NCBI RefSeq assembly: GCF_018402495.1
Contig: NZ_JAGYIU010000002.1
Coordinates: forward strand, 338,984 to 402,983
Source of the DNA: Pseudoalteromonas sp.
GTDB lineage: Bacteria > Pseudomonadota > Gammaproteobacteria > Enterobacterales > Alteromonadaceae
Length of the DNA: 64,000 bases
Reading direction: 5' to 3'
Both the position numbers and the translations under genes were made by a program. Shown piece by piece: positions 56,745 through 64,000 of this stretch (its first letter is position 1; the number at the start of each line of letters is the position of its first letter). The notes beneath the pieces are model-generated. The model was given only the letters and a program-made list of their open reading frames with translations. It was not told the origin of the DNA and made no database searches.

Positions 56745-57584
56745 TTAAAATGTATGTTCGAATCCTATAAAGGCGGTCATTGAATAGTCATGTTCAAAAA
56801 GCGGGCTGCTATCCATTGCTGAATAGTCATAATAGGCTAAATGAAAACGAAGCGCGTTGACTTCATCTACAGGCCAACGGGCATCGATTTTAGCATAAGG
56901 TTGCCAACTACTACCAACTTCTATTTCACCATAAATAGATTCAGCGCTATTTAAACCATAAAAGTAGTTATTTAGTTGGGCTGATTTGTAATTAACGCCT
57001 AACGTCGACTTTAACGTTAATTGCTTAAACTCATGATGATATTGCCATTGCAACGATCCTCTGTAGCCATTATAAACGCTGTTTACATCATGCAACAATT
57101 GCGCAGAAAATACCTGCTGCTGCTTTACAAAAAAATAGCTGATACCGACATCAAGTGCGACTCGTCTTTTTTGTATATTATTTATACTTACTTGACGAGG
57201 TGAGTCAGTGTGCAGCGATTCTAATATCTCGTTCTCAGCGGTTGCTTTAAAGGGGAAAATATTTTGTGGATGCCAATCAATAAAAAAACGTGACTCAGGG
57301 TTAATTTCTGACACAAAACTAACGTTATGCTGTTTACTTTGTAAAAAAGAATAACCAAGGCGGCCATTATCAAAAAACCAATTTTGACCATAATAAGCCA
57401 CTTGCGGAATAACAACTAATGGGATGTTATCTGCACCATATAAAGGGTTTGTGATCACCCCAGCACCAACACTCACACTAAGGTTAAAATCATCGGTGGA
57501 TATATATTGCTGCTTCTGAGCAATCGCATTAGTGCTTAATAGCACTAATAACAGGCATATGTTTATTCTTAGATGGAACCGCAT
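56745..57584 (-). CDS. MipA/OmpV-family outer membrane protein (cassette 2)
   Basis: 279 residues. I start at 57584 (MRFHLRINICLLLVLLSTNAIAQ), which makes a normal signal peptide; the longer frame starts on GTG and adds 20 residues without a ribosome site. The mature part is a small beta-barrel with LGYSFLQSKQHNVSF, YFYGLNSAESIYGEIEVG and a final Phe (GFEHTF). It shares layout with the cassette 1 protein (YYFGIDS / YFYGLNS) but is otherwise distant, so the two cassettes are old paralogs or were gained separately. Confidence 0.85.
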   Translation of the reverse strand: MRFHLRINICLLLVLLSTNAIAQKQQYISTDDFNLSVSVGAGVITNPLYGADNIPLVVIPQVAYYGQNWFFDNGRLGYSFLQSKQHNVSFVSEINPESRFFIDWHPQNIFPFKATAENEILESLHTDSPRQVSINNIQKRRVALDVGISYFFVKQQQVFSAQLLHDVNSVYNGYRGSLQWQYHHEFKQLTLKSTLGVNYKSAQLNNYFYGLNSAESIYGEIEVGSSWQPYAKIDARWPVDEVNALRFHLAYYDYSAMDSSPLFEHDYSMTAFIGFEHTF

Positions 57585-57695
57585 GAAGTTAATCGCTAGT
57601 TTATAAAATGGCTTTGACCCTATAGTAGCAAGTAGTATGAACACAAGCTCTAGAGGGTTACAATCATTAACAAATTTGATACAAACAGAACACGT

Positions 57696-58742
57696 TTACA
57701 TATCGGCCGCTATTTCGACCCGATTACGACCATGGGTTTTAGCTAAATAAAGTGCTCTATCTGCCTTTTCAACTAATAAACAGCTTTTACTAAAAGGTTC
57801 CATTAAAGCAATGCCGAAACTGGCTGAAATATTACGTTTATTATTACTGTCTTCTTTTTTACGAATCGTCAATTTGGCAATGCTCAAACGAAGCTGATTA
57901 CAAAATGCCATCGCATCATTAATGCTTTCAAAGTAACCCGTAATACAAAATTCTTCACCACCAAAACGATAAGCTCTGTATTGCTCTTGTACACTATTTT
58001 GCACTTTTTGAGCTACTAGCTTGAGTACCTCATCGCCTTTTTGATGGCCAAAGTCGTCATTAAAACGTTTAAAATGATCAATATCGAACATAATCAACAC
58101 CGCTAATTTACCGTGTTCATTTTGTGAAGAGGCGTGCAAACAAAACTCAACAATGTCTGTATCAAACTTACCGCGATTAAATAATCCGGTTAAGGAATCT
58201 TTATCAACCGCTTCTTGGGTCACGCTGAGCGCTTCTTTTAAATCTTTAATTTCGTTGTACGCTTGCGCTAATTTGGTTTGGAATCCACGGGCGTAATCTT
58301 GCATCGCAATTGATTCGTCAGTTAGGCGCTCAACGCAAGACAAAATCTCATTAAATGAGTTAATACTAGAGAGCGTTTTTAATTCATTTTGTGAATCAAC
58401 TAACGAGGTAGTAAAGCTTTTCGAATATTGAATGGAGTCACTAAGATCAAACTGCATTTGCTCTACGGTGCCATGAAACCTTTCAGACATTTGTTGGAAA
58501 AATGCTAGCTCTTCTTCGTTAACATACTTATCAAAAATTTCCTGTGCAGTCTCAACTGAGCACGTGTTGTACTGACCTATTACCTTATCTAGCTCTTTAT
58601 TAAGTTTAGGGTTATCACCCTGCACGTAACAGTACCAAATAGCATAGTTGATTGGCGTTACAGGCATTTTGTATTTAACCATTAGCGGAATAGCTTTTTT
58701 TAAACACTGGGCAGAATGAGCAAGTGAGACCGTATTATTCAT
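57696..58742 (-). CDS. GGDEF diguanylate cyclase
   Basis: 348 residues, cytoplasmic. N-terminal region with PVTPINYAIWYCYVQGDNPKLNKELD, a helical sensor-like domain shared by many cyclases, a coiled coil near 160-190, and a C-terminal GGDEF domain with DSLTGLFNRGKFD and active site RFGGEEF. The signature is intact, so the enzyme should make c-di-GMP. The allosteric RxxD site five residues before GGEEF is absent, so product inhibition is unlikely. I start at 58742 (MNNTVSLAHS) because the longer frame adds 16 odd hydrophobic residues. Confidence 0.9.
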   Translation of the reverse strand: MNNTVSLAHSAQCLKKAIPLMVKYKMPVTPINYAIWYCYVQGDNPKLNKELDKVIGQYNTCSVETAQEIFDKYVNEEELAFFQQMSERFHGTVEQMQFDLSDSIQYSKSFTTSLVDSQNELKTLSSINSFNEILSCVERLTDESIAMQDYARGFQTKLAQAYNEIKDLKEALSVTQEAVDKDSLTGLFNRGKFDTDIVEFCLHASSQNEHGKLAVLIMFDIDHFKRFNDDFGHQKGDEVLKLVAQKVQNSVQEQYRAYRFGGEEFCITGYFESINDAMAFCNQLRLSIAKLTIRKKEDSNNKRNISASFGIALMEPFSKSCLLVEKADRALYLAKTHGRNRVEIAADM

Positions 58743-58831
58743 AATTAAAAAACTCTTAGACATCACAACAAAGATGTTAATAAAAAACAAATACAGCTTT
58801 TATATTAACATTTTTTTATCATTCAACAAGT

Positions 58832-59737
58832 CTATATTATGTTTTCCCCTATATTTTGTGCGATATTCCACAATGCACCAATAGCAGGATCATTTAATTC
58901 TTTATGCAGTACCGCCAAACCAATTTTAAACCCTTTTGGTGGCTCGCCTTCATAACGCAAAACCTGTACCTTATCGTTTAGCGGACTATTATCGAGTACA
59001 ATTTTTGGGATCATTGCCACGCCTAAGCCCAAACTAACCATAGATACCATAGCTTCATGCCCTGCTACTTGCGCGTACATTTTTCCTTGCACATTATTTT
59101 TTCGCCACCACTGCTCCAACCTTTGTCTTGAAAATCCTTGTTCAGCAACAATAAATTCAAGCTCAGACCAATCAATAGTTTCGCTACTAGTGGCTAATTT
59201 TTCTGTGATCGGGCATTGAATAGTCGGCGCAATTAATACCAATGGCGAGTAGCCAATATCTACAAATGCAATTTGTGCAGGTAATTTACTGGGTCTGGCT
59301 GCAATGGCCATAGATTCATGTCCATCTAACACTCGGTTAATAGCCAAGGCGGGATCACCCGTATTTAAGGTAATTTCAATATGCTGATGCTGAGCTCTCA
59401 GTTGCTCTAAAATATGATGCAAAAAACTGTATGATGCAGTAACGGAGCAATAAAGGCTCACATTGCCATAAATATGTTGTTGCGGTTCGTTTAAATTGGC
59501 CTTAAAAAGCTGCCAATTACTAAGCGTTGCACTGGCATACTCCTTAAATGCAACGCCTTCGCGGGTAAGCTTTACACTGCGATTATCACGCTGGAATAAC
59601 ATCACCCCTACTTCATCTTCTAACTGCTTAATATTACGACTTAAAGTGGGCGCACTTATGTGGCATAACTCACTGGCACGAGAGAAATGAAGCGTTTTTG
59701 CCAACGCCAAAAAGTAATTTAAATGCTTATGATCCAT
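58832..59737 (-). CDS. ilvY: LysR-family activator IlvY
   Basis: 301 residues. Helix-turn-helix near 14-40 (LHFSRASELCHISAPTLSRNIKQLEDEVG) and a substrate-binding domain. Divergent from ilvC, 137 bases apart, which is the classical arrangement: IlvY binds acetohydroxy acids and activates ilvC. A palindrome lies in the spacer next to its own start. Confidence 0.93.
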   Translation of the reverse strand: MDHKHLNYFLALAKTLHFSRASELCHISAPTLSRNIKQLEDEVGVMLFQRDNRSVKLTREGVAFKEYASATLSNWQLFKANLNEPQQHIYGNVSLYCSVTASYSFLHHILEQLRAQHQHIEITLNTGDPALAINRVLDGHESMAIAARPSKLPAQIAFVDIGYSPLVLIAPTIQCPITEKLATSSETIDWSELEFIVAEQGFSRQRLEQWWRKNNVQGKMYAQVAGHEAMVSMVSLGLGVAMIPKIVLDNSPLNDKVQVLRYEGEPPKGFKIGLAVLHKELNDPAIGALWNIAQNIGENII

Positions 59738-59747
59738 AACAACACCA

Positions 59748-59768
59748 GTATTTCATATTATGAAACAC
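59748..59768. promoter_or_regulatory. Candidate IlvY operator
   Basis: Near-perfect 21-bp dyad whose core TTTCATATTATGAAA (59751-59765) contains T-N11-A, the LysR consensus. It sits between ilvY and ilvC, beside the ilvY start. Binding is inferred. Confidence 0.65.
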
Positions 59769-59874
59769 TTTAATTCAAATATATCATTTTACGCAAGAAA
59801 AGATTTTCCATATTGTTATTCCAAGCAAAGCAAAAGCAATGCATCTAACAAACTGAATTAATGGGAAACTTATC

Positions 59875-61347
59875 ATGGCAAATTATTTTAATAGCTTACC
59901 TTTACGTGAACAATTAGCGCAATTGGCACAATGTGAATTTATGGGCGCAGACGAATTTAACGACGGTGTTGCTGCACTTAAAGGTAAAAAATTGGTAATT
60001 GTAGGCTGTGGCGCACAGGGTTTAAATCAAGGCTTAAATTTACGTGATTCTGGTTTAGATGTAGCCTATACACTACGTGATTCAGCAATTGCTGAGCGTC
60101 GTCAGTCATTCTTAAATGCATCGAACAATGGCTTTACTGTTGGTACTTACGAAGAATTAATCCCAACAGCCGATGTAGTACTTAACTTAACACCTGATAA
60201 ACAACACACTGCGGTTGTTAATGCCATCATGCCATTAATGAAACACGGCTCAACCCTTGCCTATTCACATGGCTTTAATATTGTTGAAGAAGGCATGCAA
60301 GTTCGTGAAGACATTACCGTTATTATGGTTGCACCAAAATGCCCGGGGTCAGAAGTACGTGAAGAGTATAAACGCGGCTTTGGTGTACCTACATTAATTG
60401 CGGTTCACCCAGAGAATGACCCTCAGGGCCATGGCTTAGCACAAGCAAAAGCCTATGCAGCAGGTACGGGTGGTCATCGCGCGGGTGTACTTAAATCATC
60501 GTTTATCGCTGAAGTGAAATCTGATCTGATGGGCGAGCAAACCATTTTATGTGGCATGCTACAAACTGGCTCTATTTTATGTTTTGACAAAATGATTGAA
60601 AAAGGAATTGATGCCGGTTACGCCTCAAAACTTATTCAATATGGCTGGGAAGTGATCACAGAAGCACTTAAATATGGCGGTGTTACTAATATGCTTGACC
60701 GCCTGTCAAACCCAGCCAAAGTAAAAGCGTTTGAGCTAAGTGAAGAGCTTAAAGTCATTATGCGTCCTCTTTATAACAAACACCAAGATGACATTATCGA
60801 TGGCACATTTTCTCGGGTAATGATGGAAGATTGGGCAAATGATGACGCTAACTTACTAAAATGGCGTGCTGAAACTGCAGAAACTCATTTTGAAAAAACC
60901 CCTGCAGGTGATGTAGAAATTGCTGAGCAAGAATTTTTTGACCATGGTATTTTAATGGTGGCAATGGTAAAAGCAGGCGTAGAACTGGCATTTGAAACCA
61001 TGACAGCGGCCGGTATCATCGCAGAATCTGCTTATTATGAGTCACTACATGAAACGCCACTGATAGCCAATACTATTGCGCGCAAAAAGTTATTTGAAAT
61101 GAACCGCACTATTTCAGATACCGCTGAGTACGGCTGCTATTTATATAACCATGCGTGTTTACCGCTTTTACAAGAGTTTATGCAAGGTATTGATACTGAT
61201 GTTATTGGCAAAGGCTTAAATGTTAAAAGTAATCAAGTAGATAACCAAACTTTAATTCAAATAAATACCGCACTGCGTGAACACCCCGTTGAGAAAGTAG
61301 GCGCAAAATTACGTGGCTACATGTCGGCAATGAAAAAAATAGTGTAA
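59875..61347 (+). CDS. ilvC: Ketol-acid reductoisomerase, class II (long form)
   Basis: 490 residues, the long enterobacterial type with a duplicated C-terminal knotted domain. The NADPH site is [20 protein letters not shown] (about 40-59); magnesium and substrate ligands lie in the [21 protein letters not shown] and later [11 protein letters not shown] and [11 protein letters not shown] blocks. It catalyses the isomerisation and reduction of acetolactate in valine, leucine and isoleucine synthesis. Divergent from ilvY; terminator follows. Confidence 0.97.
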   Translation: MANYFNSLPLREQLAQLAQCEFMGADEFNDGVAALKGKKLVIVGCGAQGLNQGLNLRDSGLDVAYTLRDSAIAERRQSFLNASNNGFTVGTYEELIPTADVVLNLTPDKQHTAVVNAIMPLMKHGSTLAYSHGFNIVEEGMQVREDITVIMVAPKCPGSEVREEYKRGFGVPTLIAVHPENDPQGHGLAQAKAYAAGTGGHRAGVLKSSFIAEVKSDLMGEQTILCGMLQTGSILCFDKMIEKGIDAGYASKLIQYGWEVITEALKYGGVTNMLDRLSNPAKVKAFELSEELKVIMRPLYNKHQDDIIDGTFSRVMMEDWANDDANLLKWRAETAETHFEKTPAGDVEIAEQEFFDHGILMVAMVKAGVELAFETMTAAGIIAESAYYESLHETPLIANTIARKKLFEMNRTISDTAEYGCYLYNHACLPLLQEFMQGIDTDVIGKGLNVKSNQVDNQTLIQINTALREHPVEKVGAKLRGYMSAMKKIV

Positions 61348-61382
61348 CTCTGTAACCCTAGAATTTTCACTTGTTAGAAACC

Positions 61383-61416
61383 AAGCCCACTTGCATTTTG
61401 CTGTGGGCTTTTTTTT
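61383..61416 (+). terminator. Terminator of ilvC
   Basis: AAGCCCAC / GTGGGCTT stem with a 12-base loop, followed by a T-run of eight. Confidence 0.88.
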
Positions 61417-61504
61417 AAGTGTAAATTAATCATCAATAGCTGAAAATAAATAATGTGCTAAAATAATCCCCCTCATTGCCTCAGTTTTAAATATAAGCAC
61501 TATC

Positions 61505-63424
61505 ATGACGATACAAAATCTCTCTATTACTCAAAAAATAACAGCGCTTGGAAGCATTATTGCTATTTGTGTTGCTGTATTAATTGGTTTGACGTCTTTG
61601 CATAACTCAAAGAATATTATTGAGCAACGCATGATCGAATCAGAACTGCCAAGTAAATTACAAACAATCAGTAATCATATTGGCGGGGAGATCAATGAAC
61701 TTTTAGGCGCAGCACAGCAGCTTTCTGCTAATACCTTTATTTTAGATTGGGCAAATACTGGCAACAACAACGACACGCTATTACTTAAAGAGCTCAATCG
61801 TTTGGTTGACCAATACGATCTTGCCACTGCTTCGTGGGCGAATAAAAACACTGCACAATATTGGAATCAAGATGGCTTTTTACGTGTTTTAAAAAATGAT
61901 GCCGCAGATGGCTGGTTTTTTGCTTTTACACAATCAAAGCAACCTTACTCAATTAGTATTTATCAAGAGTCTGAAAACGATGTAAAAATGTTTGTTAACC
62001 ACCAACAACCTAATGGTTTAGGCTTGGCAGGCTTAGCAAAAAGCATTACAGACATGCAAAAGCTACTACAACAATTTAAAATTGAGCAATCAGGGTTTGT
62101 ATTTATTGCCGATAAAAACGGATTAATACAGTTACATAAAGATGCTGCTAAAGTCGCTAAGGTTAATATAGATAGCCTTTACAGTGCCAACATTCATAAC
62201 AAATTACTTGATAAAAACGGCTTCGCATTAGAGGAAGTGAATATCGACGGGCAAGCCACACTGATTGCAGCAACACCGATTAAAAACACTGACTTATTTG
62301 TATTAGCTCAAGTCCCAAAAAGCGAAGTTTTCGCAAGCGTAAACACTCTAGAGTGGCAAATATTCACCTTTACTATCATCACTGCGCTAATCGCAAGCGT
62401 CATCAGTTACTTATTAGCTCGCTCTTTAGCTTCACCGTTATCAACAATGGCGGAGTTGTTTTCTCGTTTAGGCCGTGGCGATGCTAATTTAGCTTATCGC
62501 CTACCTACATCACCTCAACCTGAACTCAATAATTTAACGTCCGGCTTTAACCAGTTTATTGAAAAAATAGAAACAGCCATTGTGCAAGTAGCTAATGAGA
62601 GCCATGGTATTCGTCAAAGCTCTGATCATGTCTTTGCGCAAGCCAAGCAAAACTCTTTAGCGCTTGATAAGCAAAAAGAGCAAACTATTTCAGTTGCAGC
62701 AGCCATTAATGAAATGGGTGCTACGGTGCAAGAAATAGCGCAAAGTGCTGCTAATGCCGCTAAGTTAACCAACGATAGCCGCGATAACACCAAGCAAAGC
62801 CATCAACAAGTGTTACAAAGCCAAACTACAATCTCTGCCTTAGCTAGCGACATTGACGGCATAACCGAGCAAGTTGCTTTGCTTTCTAAAAAGACTATTG
62901 ATATCGCTAGTATTGTGGATTCAATTAGAGGTATATCTGAACAAACTAACTTACTGGCTCTCAATGCAGCTATTGAGTCTGCCCGTGCTGGTGAACATGG
63001 ACGAGGCTTTGCTGTAGTTGCTGATGAAGTAAGAGCGCTGGCAAATCGTACGTCACAATCAACCACTGAAATTCAATCAATGATTGAAGAGCTAACCCAT
63101 ATTTCAGATGACGTTGTCAGCGATATCGGTCAATCAAAAGATAAAGCACAACAAAGTGTAAGCGCAATGCAAAACTCGGTTGAGTTACTTAATACCATTA
63201 CTGAAACAGCCAATGAAATTAACGACATGGCGACCTTAATTGCCACCGCGACCGAGCAGCAAAGTAGCGTTGTGAATGATGTAGGTCGTAGTATTGAGCA
63301 AATAAGTGAGATCAGTGATAAATCAATGAGCGAACAAATCAATACAGAACAAGCAATCCGTGATTTAGCCACCAGTGCGCAGACACTTGACGCCCTTGTA
63401 GCCACCTTTAATCAGTCACGTTAA
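61505..63424 (+). CDS. Methyl-accepting chemotaxis protein with Cache-type sensor
   Basis: 639 residues. First membrane helix about 12-30, a periplasmic ligand domain of about 240 residues with two lobes typical of dCache ([13 protein letters not shown], then [18 protein letters not shown] and the repeated [12 protein letters not shown]), second helix about 280-300, HAMP, and the signalling tip [32 protein letters not shown]. The ligand is unknown; Cache domains often sense amino acids or organic acids. Single gene. Confidence 0.92.
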   Translation: MTIQNLSITQKITALGSIIAICVAVLIGLTSLHNSKNIIEQRMIESELPSKLQTISNHIGGEINELLGAAQQLSANTFILDWANTGNNNDTLLLKELNRLVDQYDLATASWANKNTAQYWNQDGFLRVLKNDAADGWFFAFTQSKQPYSISIYQESENDVKMFVNHQQPNGLGLAGLAKSITDMQKLLQQFKIEQSGFVFIADKNGLIQLHKDAAKVAKVNIDSLYSANIHNKLLDKNGFALEEVNIDGQATLIAATPIKNTDLFVLAQVPKSEVFASVNTLEWQIFTFTIITALIASVISYLLARSLASPLSTMAELFSRLGRGDANLAYRLPTSPQPELNNLTSGFNQFIEKIETAIVQVANESHGIRQSSDHVFAQAKQNSLALDKQKEQTISVAAAINEMGATVQEIAQSAANAAKLTNDSRDNTKQSHQQVLQSQTTISALASDIDGITEQVALLSKKTIDIASIVDSIRGISEQTNLLALNAAIESARAGEHGRGFAVVADEVRALANRTSQSTTEIQSMIEELTHISDDVVSDIGQSKDKAQQSVSAMQNSVELLNTITETANEINDMATLIATATEQQSSVVNDVGRSIEQISEISDKSMSEQINTEQAIRDLATSAQTLDALVATFNQSR

Positions 63425-63490
63425 TTGATAAATTCCGCCTCTGTACAAAAATAGGGGGTGCAGAGGTATATTGGGTTTGCAAAACCGAGA

Positions 63491-63868
63491 TCATTTGCCC
63501 ACATCAACAGTATCATCCCCATTTCTTAATGTTGCCCTTTTATAATTGAAGCTAACTCCTTCTTTAAAAGCGGCAACATAGGCCTCTTTTTTTGCTCGTG
63601 GAAGTTTTTTAATCGCATATTCTAATTTACTTGCGTCGCTTTTAGTCCCAACTTGTTGCTGGTGAATGAGCACCAGCGGTCCTTTCCCTTTGAGGTTTTT
63701 TGCCCCTTTACCCGCTTGGTGCGTTGCTAAACGACGCGCTACATCCACTGTAATGCCGGTATACCAATGACCAAACCGTGTTTGTACAATATACAGTGAC
63801 CAAGCAACCGGTTTACTTTTACTATTGCACAACTCTTTGTTTAAACTTTTTTGATTATTAATGGTCAA
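63491..63868 (-). CDS. GIY-YIG-type nuclease domain protein
   Basis: 125 residues. GIY-YIG domain (about 22-105), with SLYIVQTRFGHWYTGIT as the GIY-YIG core, R-R in VARRLATHQAGKGAK and a Glu in KLEYAIK. It resembles the UPF0213/YhbQ group, whose cellular role is unclear. The start is a TTG with a strong AGGAG upstream. The tail (about 106-125) is less conserved. Confidence 0.8.
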   Translation of the reverse strand: MTINNQKSLNKELCNSKSKPVAWSLYIVQTRFGHWYTGITVDVARRLATHQAGKGAKNLKGKGPLVLIHQQQVGTKSDASKLEYAIKKLPRAKKEAYVAAFKEGVSFNYKRATLRNGDDTVDVGK

Positions 63869-63974
63869 AACCTCTCCTTAATACGCTAAACAAAAACAAT
63901 TACTCAAAAGGGTTTTACCTTGAGTGACTAATCGGTATCATGCAGATTATAAAAAATAAGGATCACAACTAACA

Positions 63975-64000
63975 ATGCAGTCGTTAAAAACTTTTTCTCT
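63975..64000 (+). CDS. Possible start of a gene cut by the window end
   Basis: ATG at 63975 preceded by AAGGA (63958-63962); eight codons, MQSLKTFS, reach the window end. It could be the start of an exported protein, but the evidence is slight. Confidence 0.3.

Noticed and set aside
1..64000. CRISPR array or rRNA operon
   Set aside because: No regularly spaced direct repeats and no rRNA-like segment were found on either strand.

Overview
This window is chromosomal DNA of a marine gammaproteobacterium. The gene content and order (secG-tpiA-glmM-folP-ftsH-rlmE beside yhbY, ilvY/ilvC, an H-NOX/kinase pair, TonB receptors, MipA/DUF3019 cassettes, DUF2986, DUF3360) and the AT-rich base composition fit Alteromonadales, most likely Pseudoalteromonas. 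The genus is an inference; no rRNA is present.

Layout. 1-5.0 kb: end of an MFS transporter, a flavin-reductase-like protein, a photolyase/cryptochrome with a tiny DUF2256 partner, and an alanine-dehydrogenase/PNT-type enzyme. 5.1-6.75 kb: a decayed osmC gene split by an intact IS4-family element. 7-13.2 kb: EAL phosphodiesterase, M20 dipeptidase, DUF2986 protein, TDT-family transporter with divergent LysR regulator, and an AT-rich Fic gene. 13.3-21.2 kb: copper-type TonB receptor, a MITE, MFS efflux pump, zinc alcohol dehydrogenase, DUF1499 protein and an H-NOX/histidine kinase pair. 21.3-32.8 kb: hrpB, DUF3360 membrane protein, CsbD, a second MITE copy next to a broken GNAT gene, a lipoprotein, a second TonB receptor with a divergent CsgD-like regulator, and a porin/PstS-like pair. 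32.9-41.6 kb: a chemoreceptor, tRNA-Leu(GAG), and the conserved housekeeping block secG, tpiA, glmM, folP, ftsH, rlmE, yhbY. 41.8-52.7 kb: serine hydrolase, lipoprotein, a MipA-DUF3019-response regulator-kinase cassette, NSS transporter, ElaA, SpoOM-like protein, KefB-like antiporter and DUF3820. 52.8-57.6 kb: a third MITE copy with an IS1111-type element inside its terminal repeat, then a second, divergent copy of the MipA-DUF3019-RR-kinase cassette in the opposite orientation. 57.7-64 kb: GGDEF cyclase, ilvY/ilvC, a chemoreceptor and a GIY-YIG protein.

The most striking observation is in the IS1111-type element at 53078-54396. Its 3' noncoding region carries two loop-like segments. One has two short tracts matching the two halves of the site where the element sits, namely the terminal inverted repeat of the MITE. 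The other has two tracts matching the two ends of the element. The two pairs have the same relative polarity. This is what a programmable IS110-family bridge RNA should look like, and here it appears set to a MITE end. Other points of interest are a 14-bp inverted repeat that would hide the IS4-family transposase start codon, the two copies of the MipA/two-component cassette, a complete heme and zinc ligand set in the H-NOX protein, and an OprC-like CxxxM/HxM copper motif in the first TonB receptor.
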